Origin: Kiloniellales bacterium
GTDB taxonomy: Bacteria > Pseudomonadota > Alphaproteobacteria > Kiloniellales > JAKSDN01
Assembly (NCBI GenBank): GCA_028280455.1
Contig: JANQLT010000152.1
Span: forward strand, 25,371-89,370
Reading direction: 5' to 3'
DNA: 64,000 bases
Part shown: one piece after another, positions 49,578 to 58,862 of the stretch
Layout: each line of letters opens with the position of its first letter
Position numbering within the stretch: position 1 is the stretch's first letter
Notes under the pieces: generated by a model
Databases searched by the model: none
The model's input: only the letters and a program-made list of their open reading frames with translations
What the model was told of the DNA's origin: nothing
Translations under genes and position numbers: made by a program

Positions 49578-52025
49578 TTAGAGTCTCATGCGCTCGCTTT
49601 TCGGGTCGTACATCGGCCGCAGGCTGGCGCGGGCCGGAACCCGCTCGCAAGCGACCTCGATCTCGTAGCTGCCCGCGTTCACGTAGTCGGCGTCGACGCC
49701 GTCGGCGTGACTGATGTAGCCCAGGCCGATGGCCCGCCCCAGGTGATGCCCGTAGTTCGCCGAGGTGATGTAGCCGACGATCTCGCCGTCCCGGTAGATC
49801 GGCTCGTTGTGATAGATCAGCGGCTCCGGGTCCTCCAGGGCGAACTGGACCAGGCGCTTGCCGAGCCCCCGCTCCTTCTGGCGCAACAGGGCGTCGCGGC
49901 CGATGAAGGGCTGGTTCTTGTCGAAGCGCACGGCGAAGCCGAGCCCGGCCTCCAACGGCGTGTCCTCGTCGGTGATGTCGTGGCCGAAGTGCCGGTAGGC
50001 CTTCTCGATGCGGCAGGAATCCAGCACATGCAGGCCGGCCAGGCGCAGACCGAGGGGCGCGCCGGCCTCGACCAGCCGGTCGAACACGCCGACGGCGAAC
50101 TCGCTCGGCACGTAGAGCTCCCAGCCCAGCTCGCCGACGTAGGAGATCCGCGTCGCCCGGACGATGGCCGGGCCCAGCTCGATCTCGCGCGAGGTGCCGA
50201 AGGGGAAGCCCTCGTGGCTCAGGTCGTCCTGGGTCAGGCCGGCCAGGAGCTGCCGGCTGTTCGGCCCCATGACCCCGAGCACGGCGTAGCCCGAGGTGAC
50301 GTCGGTGACCACCGCGCGGGTCTCGGCATCGAGATGGCGCTGCAGCCAGAGCAGGTCGCGGCGCGCCACCGCCGCGCCGGTGACCACCATGTAGGCGTCC
50401 TCTGCCAGGCGGGTCACCGTCAGGTCGGCCTCGATGCCGCCGCGCTCGTTGAGCCACTGGGTGTAGACCACCCTGCCCTTGGCGACGGCCACGTCATTGG
50501 CGCAGACCCTCTGCAGAAGCGCTTCTGAATCAGGGCCTTGTACAAGGAACTTGCCAAAGGAGGTCTGGTCGAAGAGGCCGACCGTCTCGCGCACCGCCTT
50601 GTGCTCCTCGGCGGCGCAGCCGAACCAGTTCTGCCGGCCGTAGCTGTACTCGTAGACCGGCGCCATGCCGTCGGTGGCGAACCAGTTGGCGCGCTCCCAG
50701 CCGGCGACCTCGCCGAAGCAGGCGCCGCTCGCCTTGAGCCGCTCGTGCAGCGGCGAGAGGCGGATGTTGCGGGCCGTCTCGGGCTGCAGGAAGGGCCAGT
50801 GCATGGCGTAGAGCTTGCCGAGGGACTCGGTGGCCCGCTCCGCCAGGTAGGCCCGGTTGGACTGGAAGGCGTAGAGCCGGCGGACGTCGACGTCCCAGAG
50901 GTCCATCGGCGGATGGCCCTGGGAGATCCACTCGGCCATGACCTTGCCGGCGCCGCCGGCCGACTGGATGCCGATCGAGTTGAAGCCGCAGGCCATGAAG
51001 AAGTTCCGCACCTCCGGCGCCTCGCCGAGCATGTAGCGGGTGTCCGGCGTGAAGCTCTCCGGGCCGTTGAAGAAGGTCCGGATGCCGGCCTGCTGGAGCA
51101 GCGGCACGCGGTGCATGGCGTGCTCCAGGATCGGCTCGAAGTGCTCGAAGTCCTCGGGCAGCTCGTCGAACTCGAAGTCCTCGGGCACGCCGTCGAGGGC
51201 CCAGGGCTTGGCGTTGGGCTCGAAGGCGCCGAGCAGCAGCTTGCCGGCGTCCTCCTTGAAGTAGGCGCAGCCGCTCGGGTCGCGCAGCACCGGCAGGTCG
51301 GCCGGCACGCCGTCGAGCTCCTCGGTGACGATGTAGAAGTGCTCGCAGGCCTGCAGGGGCACCGAGACGCCGGCCATGCGGCCGATCTCGCGGCCCCACA
51401 TGCCGCCGCAGTTGACCACGAACTCGGCCTCGAGGCTGCCCTGGTCGGTGGTCACGCCGACCGCCCGGCCGTCGCGCAGGGTCACGCCCGTGACCTTGCA
51501 GTCCTCGATGATCTGCGCGCCGCCGGCCCGGGCGCCCTTGGCCAGGGCCTGGGTCGTGTCGGTCGGGTTGGTCTGGCCGTCCTTCGGCAGGAAGACCGCG
51601 CCGACCAGGTCCTCGACGTTGAGCAGCGAGTAATAGTCCCGCGCCTCGCTCGGCGTGATCACCTCGACCTCGAGGCCGAAGGTGCGGGCCATGGAGGCGC
51701 CGCGCTTCAGCTCCTCGAAGCGCTCGGCGTCGGCGGCGACCGAGAGGCTGCCGTTCTGCTTGAAGCCCGTCGCCTGGCCGGTCTCGGCTTCGAGGCCGGT
51801 GTAGAGGTCGGTGGTGTACTGGGCGAGGCGGGTCAGGTTGGAGGTCGCCCGGAGCTGGCCGACCAGGCCGGCGGCGTGCCAGGTGGTGCCGCAGGTCAGC
51901 TTGCGCCGCTCCAGGAGGACGACGTCCTTCCAGCCGATCTTGGTCAGGTGATAGGCCAGCGAGCAGCCGACGATGCCGCCGCCGATGATGACCACGCGCG
52001 TCTTGCTGGGATGTTCCTTGGCCAC
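49578..52025 (-). CDS. FAD-dependent dimethylglycine/sarcosine dehydrogenase-like protein with GcvT domains
   Basis: 815 residues from GTG 52025; GTG 52055 would add ten residues that look unlike the family. N-terminal FAD-binding oxidoreductase (TRVVIIGGGIVGCSLAYHL) with the covalent-FAD-type His in CGTTWHAAGLVGQLRA, a central FAO_M domain (TPDTRYMLGEAPEVRNFFMA), then GCV_T (LFDQTSFGKFLVQGPDSEALLQR) and GCV_T C-terminal domain (GRDALLRQKERGLG). The C-terminal half should pass the methyl carbon to tetrahydrofolate. Substrate may be dimethylglycine, sarcosine or another N-methyl amino acid. First gene of a unit with ald and the aminotransferase. Confidence 0.9.
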   Translation of the reverse strand: MAKEHPSKTRVVIIGGGIVGCSLAYHLTKIGWKDVVLLERRKLTCGTTWHAAGLVGQLRATSNLTRLAQYTTDLYTGLEAETGQATGFKQNGSLSVAADAERFEELKRGASMARTFGLEVEVITPSEARDYYSLLNVEDLVGAVFLPKDGQTNPTDTTQALAKGARAGGAQIIEDCKVTGVTLRDGRAVGVTTDQGSLEAEFVVNCGGMWGREIGRMAGVSVPLQACEHFYIVTEELDGVPADLPVLRDPSGCAYFKEDAGKLLLGAFEPNAKPWALDGVPEDFEFDELPEDFEHFEPILEHAMHRVPLLQQAGIRTFFNGPESFTPDTRYMLGEAPEVRNFFMACGFNSIGIQSAGGAGKVMAEWISQGHPPMDLWDVDVRRLYAFQSNRAYLAERATESLGKLYAMHWPFLQPETARNIRLSPLHERLKASGACFGEVAGWERANWFATDGMAPVYEYSYGRQNWFGCAAEEHKAVRETVGLFDQTSFGKFLVQGPDSEALLQRVCANDVAVAKGRVVYTQWLNERGGIEADLTVTRLAEDAYMVVTGAAVARRDLLWLQRHLDAETRAVVTDVTSGYAVLGVMGPNSRQLLAGLTQDDLSHEGFPFGTSREIELGPAIVRATRISYVGELGWELYVPSEFAVGVFDRLVEAGAPLGLRLAGLHVLDSCRIEKAYRHFGHDITDEDTPLEAGLGFAVRFDKNQPFIGRDALLRQKERGLGKRLVQFALEDPEPLIYHNEPIYRDGEIVGYITSANYGHHLGRAIGLGYISHADGVDADYVNAGSYEIEVACERVPARASLRPMYDPKSERMRL

Positions 52026-52145
52026 CCTTGCACAGCTCCCCTGCCCCGGCCCCACGATGGGTCCAGATCGCCTAGTTCTAGTGGGGGAAAAGGCCGGGCG
52101 CTAGGGCCAGATGCGGCGGGATTCCTGGTACAGACGCAGCCCTAC

Positions 52146-52268
52146 AGCGTTTTCCGATCGGACGGCACCGGCCCGCTCCCCCTCCCGGCCACCCAATAGG
52201 ATACTGCCGTGGGTGGCGGGGAGGGGGGGGGGGCCGGTGCCGTGTTCCGCGTCAGCGGAAAACGCGCT
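52146..52268. repeat. Long imperfect inverted repeat with an 11-G tract
   Basis: The left arm (from AGCGTTTTCCG at 52146 to CACCCA near 52195) pairs with the right arm (TGGGTGGCGGGGAGG near 52210 to CGGAAAACGCGCT at 52268). It includes eleven consecutive G at 52223-52233. The dioxygenase stop codon lies at its right end, so it may also terminate that transcript. Confidence 0.8.
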
Positions 52269-53214
52269 AGCCATAGGCCCCGCGCTGGCGCTGCAGGACG
52301 TAGTCGCCGCTGGTCACCGGCAAATAGTGAGCCGGCCGGTCCTCTGCGATACAAGTCGGCAGGGTCTCGACCAGGACATCGTCGTCCGGGTGGAAGAAAA
52401 AGGGCACCGAATAGCGGGGCGCCCGCGAGACCCGGAGCACCCGGTGCGGCGTCGCGCGGAAGACATCGTTGGTCCAACGGCCCATCAGCTCGCCGATGTT
52501 GCAGACGAAGGCGCCGGCCCGGGGCGGTACGTCGATCCAGCGTCCGGCGCGGTCCTGGACCTGCAGACCGCCCTCCTCGTCCTGGGCCAGGATGGTCAAG
52601 TAGCCGTAGTCGCTGTGGGCGCCGCAACTGACGGCCTCGCCGCTCTCCGCATCGCGCAGGCCGCCGCTCTCCGGGTAGTGGAGGATCCGCAAGATCGCCG
52701 TCGGCCGCTGCAGGCGCTCGGCGAAGAAAGCTTCGGGCAGATCGAGCGCCAGGGCGAAACCACGGGAGATGCGCCGGCCGAGGTCGCAGAGCGCGGCGTG
52801 GTAGGCGCCGAGCACCGCTTCGAGCGATTCGGGGCGCCGCGGCCAGGGGATCTCCGCCAGGCTCTCGCCCTCCGGCATGCGCGGCGGCGAGACGGCGATA
52901 TCGAAGCCCTCCTTGGGGTCGCCACCGAGGGCCTCGTCGGTCACTTCGCCTTGCAGCGGAAAGTAGCCGCGATAGCCGGTCTCCGGTCGCATGCGCACGG
53001 CCAGCTTCTCCTCCAAGGGCAGGGCGAAGAAGTCCCGCGCGACCCCGAAGACGCGCGCCACCAGCGCCGCCTCGATGGAATGGCCGAGGGCATAGAAGAA
53101 GCCGACCTCTCGGAGGGCCCGGCCGATCTCTGCGGCACAGGCCTGTCGCTCGTCCGGCTGGGCACTGTCCAGCGCGGTCAGGTCGACGACCGGTATTCCC
53201 GCGGACTGCGCCAT
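52267..53214 (-). CDS. Isopenicillin-N-synthase-like 2OG-Fe(II) dioxygenase
   Basis: 315 residues. N-terminal DIOX_N (IPVVDLTALDSAQPDER, REVGFFYALGHSI), then the 2OG-FeII_Oxy core with His/Asp in CGAHSDYGYLTILAQDE, the second His in RATPHRVLRVSRAPRYSVPF and the R-x-S motif RYS. Members include gibberellin-like, ethylene-forming and other small-molecule oxygenases; in bacteria the substrates are mostly unknown. It stands alone with its own long hairpin. Confidence 0.88.
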   Translation of the reverse strand: MAQSAGIPVVDLTALDSAQPDERQACAAEIGRALREVGFFYALGHSIEAALVARVFGVARDFFALPLEEKLAVRMRPETGYRGYFPLQGEVTDEALGGDPKEGFDIAVSPPRMPEGESLAEIPWPRRPESLEAVLGAYHAALCDLGRRISRGFALALDLPEAFFAERLQRPTAILRILHYPESGGLRDAESGEAVSCGAHSDYGYLTILAQDEEGGLQVQDRAGRWIDVPPRAGAFVCNIGELMGRWTNDVFRATPHRVLRVSRAPRYSVPFFFHPDDDVLVETLPTCIAEDRPAHYLPVTSGDYVLQRQRGAYG

Positions 53215-53265
53215 GGCCCCGCTCCCTTCGACAGCACCAGGACTCGCTCCGTCAACAAGAGTCGG

Positions 53266-54075
53266 CTAGCCGTCGCCTGTCAACATGGACCTCAGCGACT
53301 GCCAGAGATCCTGGTCGGCGGCCATCAGCAAGGGCGGCCCCTCGAAGATGGGCGCCTGGTAGTCGCGGCCGTCGAACAGCTTCGCCAGGCCGCCGGCTTC
53401 GCGGTACAGCAGGACACCCGGGGCATGATCCCAAGGCATCAGCTTGGTGAAGAGGCTGTAATGGATCTCGCCCCGGGCCAGGCGGATGTACTCATGGCCG
53501 GCGCAGCGCAGGCTCTTGATCTTGCCGACGCGCGGGCCGACCGCCTGGGCCCGGCGGTCCAGCTCCGGTCCGCCGAAGCGGCCGGTGTGCAAGCTGCCGC
53601 GCAGCGCCTCGGGACGCGCGGGCCCGGCCGCCGCGAGCCGCTCGCCGTCGAGGAAGGCCCCCGCCCCCGCCTCGGCGACCGCCGTGCGGCCGGCGATGGG
53701 GTCGTGGATCCAGGAGGCCGCCAGCCGGCGGTTGCGGACCAGCGCGACCATGACGACGAAGACCGGCCGGCCGGCGGCGAAGTTGGCGGTGCCGTCGATC
53801 GGGTCGATGATCCAGACCGGCGGCTCCCAGTCGACCGCGGCCAGGCCCTCGGCGCTCCGTGCGATGCCCTCCTCGCCGACCACGCTCGCCTCCGGCAAGA
53901 GCGCCCGCAGGCCCCGCTCGACGAAGGCCTCGGTCGCCTCGTCGGCGACGGTCACCGGCTCGCCCCCGGCCTTGCGGCGGACCTCGGACTCGGCGAGGCC
54001 CCGGAAGCGCGGCATGATCTCCTCGGCCGCCGCGGCTTCCAGCAGCGCCGTCACCTTGTCGATGTCGAGGCTCAT
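53266..54075 (-). CDS. Inositol monophosphatase-family phosphatase
   Basis: 269 residues. Metal motifs: [11 protein letters not shown] (GEEG), [17 protein letters not shown] and [19 protein letters not shown]. This family includes inositol-1-phosphatase, histidinol phosphatase and CysQ-type 3'(2'),5'-bisphosphate nucleotidase; the sequence does not decide between them. ATGA overlap with the hflX stop makes it the last gene of the hfq-hflX unit, a place often held by mazG in alphaproteobacteria. Confidence 0.9.
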   Translation of the reverse strand: MSLDIDKVTALLEAAAAEEIMPRFRGLAESEVRRKAGGEPVTVADEATEAFVERGLRALLPEASVVGEEGIARSAEGLAAVDWEPPVWIIDPIDGTANFAAGRPVFVVMVALVRNRRLAASWIHDPIAGRTAVAEAGAGAFLDGERLAAAGPARPEALRGSLHTGRFGGPELDRRAQAVGPRVGKIKSLRCAGHEYIRLARGEIHYSLFTKLMPWDHAPGVLLYREAGGLAKLFDGRDYQAPIFEGPPLLMAADQDLWQSLRSMLTGDG

Positions 54076-55286
54076 GCCGGGCCGGCGACTGGATCGTCGG
54101 CGGCGCTCTCGGCGCCGAAGCGGCGCTCGAAACGGGCCCGGTTGGCGGCGCTCAGGCGGACCTGCAGGCGGGCGTGGGACTCGCCGTCGTCGCGGCTGAC
54201 CACCTGGCCCTGGCGGTAGAGCCAGGCCAGGGCCGCGCCGTCCTGCAGCGGCACGGTGAGCTCGGTCAGCGACTGGCTGCTGGCGAGCTGCGCGTCGACG
54301 GCGCCCATCAGCGCCGGCACGCCCTCGCCGGTCAGGGCGGAGACCGGCACCGCGGCGGCATTGCGCCGGCTGCGGCCGAGCAGGCTTTCGCGGGCCTCGG
54401 GCGCCAGCAGGTCGATCTTGTTCAGGGCCTCGATCAGGCCCTCGTCGACCAGCGCGCCGAGCCCGAGATCGCGCAGCACGGCCAGCACGTCGGCGGCCTG
54501 CGCCTCGCTGTCGGGATGCGCCGCGTCGCGCACGTGGACCACGACGTCGGCCTCGGTGACCTCTTCCAGGGTCGCCCGGAAGGCGGCCACGAGCTGGGTC
54601 GGCAGGTTGGAGACGAAGCCGACCGTGTCCGACAGGATGACCTCAGAGCCCGAGTCCAGGCGGACCTTGCGCATGGTCGGGTCGAGGGTGGCGAAGAGCA
54701 GGTCCTCGGCCGCGACCTCGGCCTCGGTCAGGCGGTTGAAGAGGGTCGACTTTCCGGCGTTGGTGTAGCCGACCAGGGCGACGATCGGATAGGGCACGCG
54801 CTTTCGCGCCCGGCGGTGCAGCGCGCGGGTCCGGACGACCTGCTCCAGCTCCTTCTTGATCCGGGTGATCCGCTCGGTGATCAGCCGGCGGTCGATCTCG
54901 AGCTGGCTCTCGCCGGGGCCGCCGACGAAGCCGAGCCCGCCGCGCTGGCGCTCCAAGTGGGTCCAGGAGCGCACCAGGCGCGAGCGCTGGTAGCTCAGCG
55001 CCGCCAGCTCGACCTGGAGCTGGCCCTCCTTGGTGCGGGCGCGCTCGCCGAAGATCTCCAGGATCAGGCCGGTGCGGTCGATCACCTTGCAGCGCCAGGC
55101 CTTCTCCAGGTTGCGCTGCTGCACCGGCGAGAGCGCGGCATCGACCACGGCGAGCTTGATCTCGCGGTCGTCAATCTCGCGGGCGATGCGCTCGACGGCG
55201 CCGGCGCCGAACAGGCTCGAGGGCCGCGGTCGAGTCACCCGGACGACTTCGGCGTGGGCGATCTCCAGCGCGATGGCGCGCGCCAA
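54072..55286 (-). CDS. hflX: GTPase HflX
   Basis: 404 residues from TTG 55286. HflX domain with [21 protein letters not shown]1 loop [18 protein letters not shown]3 DTVGFV and G4 NKID. HflX splits stalled or hibernating 70S ribosomes. The canonical N-terminal strand seems to continue upstream: codons before 55286 read [12 protein letters not shown] and then [11 protein letters not shown] in the same frame, with no ATG, GTG or TTG back to a stop inside hfq. The true start may be a rare codon such as CTG at 55358, or the sequence may hold an error. Downstream of hfq, overlapping the phosphatase start as ATGA. Confidence 0.9.
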   Translation of the reverse strand: MARAIALEIAHAEVVRVTRPRPSSLFGAGAVERIAREIDDREIKLAVVDAALSPVQQRNLEKAWRCKVIDRTGLILEIFGERARTKEGQLQVELAALSYQRSRLVRSWTHLERQRGGLGFVGGPGESQLEIDRRLITERITRIKKELEQVVRTRALHRRARKRVPYPIVALVGYTNAGKSTLFNRLTEAEVAAEDLLFATLDPTMRKVRLDSGSEVILSDTVGFVSNLPTQLVAAFRATLEEVTEADVVVHVRDAAHPDSEAQAADVLAVLRDLGLGALVDEGLIEALNKIDLLAPEARESLLGRSRRNAAAVPVSALTGEGVPALMGAVDAQLASSQSLTELTVPLQDGAALAWLYRQGQVVSRDDGESHARLQVRLSAANRARFERRFGAESAADDPVAGPA

Positions 55287-55404
55287 GCCGCAGGCCTCGG
55301 CGAGCGCAGCTTCGGCGCTGCGCGCGCCGACCTGGCGGCCACTGTCGGGGTGGAGCAGCGCGGCGCGCGTGGCTGACGCGGGGCCGCGGTCGCCCGGCTC
55401 TAGC

Positions 55405-55662
55405 TCAGGCGTGCTCCATCTCCTCCTTGGCCGGATCGAAGAGCTGGACCGGGGTCGCCGGCATCACGGTCGATATGGCGTGTTTGTAAACGAGCTGGGA
55501 ATGGGCATCGCGGCGCAGCAGCACCGAGAAGTTATCGAACCAGGTGATGATCCCCTGCAGCTTGACGCCGTTCACCAGGAAGACCGTCACGGGCACCTTG
55601 TTTTTGCGGATATGGTTCAGAAAGACGTCCTGAACGTTCTGGGACTTTTCCGAGGCCATCAT
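55405..55662 (-). CDS. hfq: RNA chaperone Hfq
   Basis: 85 residues (or 84 from the second ATG at 55659, which is better placed after AAAAGGGGG). The Sm1 motif is [30 protein letters not shown] and Sm2 includes [10 protein letters not shown]. It binds small RNAs and A-rich RNA as a hexamer. The short C-terminus ([11 protein letters not shown]) is typical of alphaproteobacteria. It precedes hflX, as is common. The 169-bp gap upstream should carry its promoter. Confidence 0.97.
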   Translation of the reverse strand: MMASEKSQNVQDVFLNHIRKNKVPVTVFLVNGVKLQGIITWFDNFSVLLRRDAHSQLVYKHAISTVMPATPVQLFDPAKEEMEHA

Positions 55663-55831
55663 TGCCCCCTTTTCTTATCGTTGTCCTGTTCCGGTCCCCA
55701 ATTGAACAGCCGGGGACTCATCTAACGGCGAGCATTGCACTGCAGACCCCTTGTCACAACCGGCAGCACCCACCGACGCAGCGGCTCGCCAAGCGATCGA
55801 TGGATCGCTCGGCGCCACCACTCTCCTGTAT

Positions 55832-56485
55832 CTAGGGATTGAGAGCCTGCTCTACCAGGGCCTCGCAGGTGGCGACGTGCAGCGCCGGCTCGGCGCCCTC
55901 GAACTCGCCGGCCCGCGGCGGCTCGGCGCGCAGCAGGACGGGGGTGCAGCCGCTGTTGTGGGCGCAGAGCAGGTCGGTATCGGTGTCGCCGACCAGCCAG
56001 ATCTCCGGTCCGGGCTCGAGGCCGCTGCCCGCCAGCGCCATCACGATCGGCTCGGCCGCCGGCTTGTCGCGCGCCGCGTCGCCGGCGCCGACCAGGCGGT
56101 GGAAGTGCCCGTCCCAGCCCATCCGCGCCACCTCCTGGCGCAGGATCGAGCCCTGCTTGTTGCTGACCACGCTCATCACCGCGCCCGCGCCGCCCAGCGC
56201 GCGCAGCGCCGCGCCGGTCCCCGGCAGCTCCGGCAGGGTGCCCGGCCGCCCGGCCTCGAAGGCCGCCGTGAAGAACGCCATGGCCTCCGCGCTGCGCTCG
56301 CCGAACAGCCGCGGAAAGCTGTCGCGCGCCGAGGCCCGGATGCGTTGCTTGGTCTCGTCCAGGCTCCAGGCCGGGTGGCCCATGGCTTCGAGGGTCAGAT
56401 TGGTGATGCGATGAATCTGCAGCCAGCTATCGACCAGGGTGTTGTCCCAGTCGAAGACGAGTCCCCGCGGCCGCCTCAGCGGCAC
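55832..56485 (-). CDS. HAD-superfamily phosphatase, Gph-like
   Basis: 217 residues. HAD motif I VFDWDNTLVDSW (nucleophile Asp), motif II VVSNKQGS, Lys in AARDKPAAEP and motif IV VGDTDTDLLCA. An alpha-helical cap follows motif I, as in phosphoglycolate phosphatase. Substrate uncertain. Its start overlaps the end of the D-amino acid aminotransferase gene by ten bases. Confidence 0.88.
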   Translation of the reverse strand: MPLRRPRGLVFDWDNTLVDSWLQIHRITNLTLEAMGHPAWSLDETKQRIRASARDSFPRLFGERSAEAMAFFTAAFEAGRPGTLPELPGTGAALRALGGAGAVMSVVSNKQGSILRQEVARMGWDGHFHRLVGAGDAARDKPAAEPIVMALAGSGLEPGPEIWLVGDTDTDLLCAHNSGCTPVLLRAEPPRAGEFEGAEPALHVATCEALVEQALNP

Positions 56486-57384
56486 GCCCGGGCCTCGACC
56501 TCGGGCACCGCGGGCGCGCTATCACCCGAACGAGCAAGTCCCATGGCATAGCTCACGTAGCTGTCCCGCAGCTTCATGGTGAGCAGGCCGGGATGGCCGT
56601 TGCCGACGGAGCGGCCGTCGATCGCCGTCACCGGCATCACGAAGTTGGTGCTCGACGTCAGGAAGGCCTCGCGCGCCTCCAGCGCCTCCTCCAGGGTGAA
56701 GGCGCGCTCCTCCAGCTCGACGCCGATGCTCTCGGCGATGGCCAGCAGCGCCAGCCGCGTGACGCCGTTCAGGATGGCGTTGTTCGCGCTGCGCGTGACC
56801 AGGCGGTTGTCCTTGGTGACGATCCAGGCATTGGTCGAGGTGCCCTCGGTGACGAAGCCCTCGGCGTCGATCATCCAGGCCTCGTAGGCCCCTTCGTCGA
56901 CCGCCTGCTGCTTGGCGAGGACGTTAGGAAGCAGGGATATCGATTTGATATCGCAGCGCTTCCAGCGGATGTCCGGCACGGTGATCACGGCCACGCCCTT
57001 GCTCAGCATCTCTTCCGAATGCGGCTTGGTCTGGCGCGTGGTCATGACCAGCGCCGGGCGCGCCTGCTTCGGGAACTTGTGGTCGCGCGGCGCGACGCCG
57101 CGGCTGACCTGCATGTAGAGGAAGCCGTAGGTGAGTCCGTTGCGGCGCATCAGCTCGCGGCTGGTCATCTCCAGCGCTTGGCGCGACATCGGCATGGCGA
57201 TGCGCAGCTCGTCGAGCGAGCGCTCCAGGCGATCGAGGTGCATGTCTTCGTCGACCAGCGCGCCGTGCACGACCGGCACGACTTCGTAGACGGCGTCGGC
57301 GAACTGGTAGCCGCGATCTTCGATGTGAACCTGCGCGGCGCGATGCGGCAAGTAGCGTCCGTTGACGTAGGCTTCGCGCGGCAT
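56476..57384 (-). CDS. D-amino acid aminotransferase (class IV, PLP)
   Basis: 302 residues. The fold type IV pattern: YVNGRYLPHRAAQVHIEDRG, QFADAVYEVVP, the PLP Lys in RCDIKSISLLPNVLAKQQA and GFVTEGTSTNAWIV. It matches D-alanine aminotransferase, which supplies D-Glu or degrades D-amino acids, with branched-chain aminotransferase as the alternative; the shorter length and NVLAKQQA favour the former. It lies between trkA and the HAD gene in the ntr-hfq block. Confidence 0.88.
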   Translation of the reverse strand: MPREAYVNGRYLPHRAAQVHIEDRGYQFADAVYEVVPVVHGALVDEDMHLDRLERSLDELRIAMPMSRQALEMTSRELMRRNGLTYGFLYMQVSRGVAPRDHKFPKQARPALVMTTRQTKPHSEEMLSKGVAVITVPDIRWKRCDIKSISLLPNVLAKQQAVDEGAYEAWMIDAEGFVTEGTSTNAWIVTKDNRLVTRSANNAILNGVTRLALLAIAESIGVELEERAFTLEEALEAREAFLTSSTNFVMPVTAIDGRSVGNGHPGLLTMKLRDSYVSYAMGLARSGDSAPAVPEVEARACR

Positions 57385-57450
57385 GGCGCGTTCCTCCCTT
57401 TAGGAAGCTGTGATCCTAAAGAAGCGACGCGCGTGAGCAACGGAATTGCG

Positions 57451-58827
57451 TCAAAAGAACTCGAGTCTGACGGAAAAAATCTTCTCGACCTGCTTCACCG
57501 CTTCACTGGCGGCGAAGAGAATCACGAGGTCGCCGCTGCGCACGATGGTGCCGCCGCGCGGTATCAAGACCTCGTTGCCGCGCACGATGGCGCCGAGCAC
57601 GACTCCCTCCGGCAGCTTGGCGTCGCGGATCGGTACGCCGACGAGACTCGAGGTCTCCAGGGCTTCCGCTTCGATCAGCTCGCCGAAGCCTTCGGTCAGC
57701 GAATGCACGGAGCGGATCCGGCCGCGCCGGACATGCTGCAGGATGGTCGAGACGGTGATGGCGCGCGGGCTGACCACGGTGTCGATGCCGAGCGAGCTGA
57801 ACAGCGGGCTGTAGGAGGTCTTGTTGATCAAGGTGACAGCGCGCTGGCAGCCGAAACGCTTGGCCAGCATGGAGGAGAGGATGTTGACCTCGTCGTCGTT
57901 GGAGACCGCGACGATGGTCTCGGTAGCGGCGACATTGGCCTCGTCGAGGATGTCGGTGTCCAGGGCGTCGCCGTGGATCACCACGGTCCGCTCGAGGCGC
58001 TGGGCGACCAGCTCGGCGCGCTTCTTGTCGACCTCGATCAGCTTGAGGTTGACCCGCTTGCCGCTGGCCTCGACGAGCTGGGCCAGGTTGAGGCCGATGT
58101 TGCCGCCGCCGACCACGATTATCCGCCGCGCCTCGATCTCCTCGTGGCCGAAGGCCGCCATGGCCCGCTGCAGGTGCGCGCTGTCGGCGACGAAGTAGAC
58201 GTCGTCGCCCTGCTGCAGCATGTCGTCGCCCCGGGGCACGATGCCCTGGCCGCCGCGCGAGACGGCGACGATGACGATGTGCAGGTCCGGGAAGAGGTCG
58301 GTGAGCTGGCGCAGCGGCGTGTCCAGGACCGGCGTCTCCTCGCCGCAGTGCACGCCGATCAGGCTGACCCGGCCGTCGGCCAGGGGGATGACGTCGAAGG
58401 CGCCGGGGATCGCCAGGCGATGGTTGATCGCCTGGGCCACTTCCACCTCCGGCGAGATGATCACGTCGATCGGCATGTGGTCGCGGCTGAAGAGGTCCGA
58501 CCACATGGGCTCCAGATAGCTCTGGTGGCGGACCCGGGCGATCTTGGTCGGCACGTCGAACAGCGTGTGACAGATCTGGCAGGCGATCATGTTCACTTCG
58601 TCGGCGTAGGTGACGGCGATGATCATCTCGGCGTCCCGGGCACCGGCGCGCTCCAGGATGTCCGGGTGGGAGGCGAAGCCGACCAGCCCGGTCACGTCGA
58701 GCGAGTCGACGATCTTCTGGACCAGCTCGGGCGACTGGTCGATCACCGTGATGTCGGTGTCCTCGTCGGCGAGATAGCGCGCGATGTTCGCCCCGACCTG
58801 GCCGGCGCCGCAGATGATGACTTTCAT
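57451..58827 (-). CDS. trkA: Trk potassium uptake regulatory protein
   Basis: 458 residues with two RCK (Rossmann) halves: MKVIICGAGQVGANIARYLA and RRIIVVGGGNIGLNLAQLVE, each followed by a TrkA-C domain (last: VVLGAIVRGNEVLIPRGG). It binds NAD(H) on the cytoplasmic side of TrkH/TrkG and gates K+ uptake. Neighbouring ntrX in the same order as in most alphaproteobacteria. Confidence 0.96.
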   Translation of the reverse strand: MKVIICGAGQVGANIARYLADEDTDITVIDQSPELVQKIVDSLDVTGLVGFASHPDILERAGARDAEMIIAVTYADEVNMIACQICHTLFDVPTKIARVRHQSYLEPMWSDLFSRDHMPIDVIISPEVEVAQAINHRLAIPGAFDVIPLADGRVSLIGVHCGEETPVLDTPLRQLTDLFPDLHIVIVAVSRGGQGIVPRGDDMLQQGDDVYFVADSAHLQRAMAAFGHEEIEARRIIVVGGGNIGLNLAQLVEASGKRVNLKLIEVDKKRAELVAQRLERTVVIHGDALDTDILDEANVAATETIVAVSNDDEVNILSSMLAKRFGCQRAVTLINKTSYSPLFSSLGIDTVVSPRAITVSTILQHVRRGRIRSVHSLTEGFGELIEAEALETSSLVGVPIRDAKLPEGVVLGAIVRGNEVLIPRGGTIVRSGDLVILFAASEAVKQVEKIFSVRLEFF

Positions 58828-58862
58828 ATCGGGGTCTCTTTACAGGCGCGCCCAGGAGGAAG

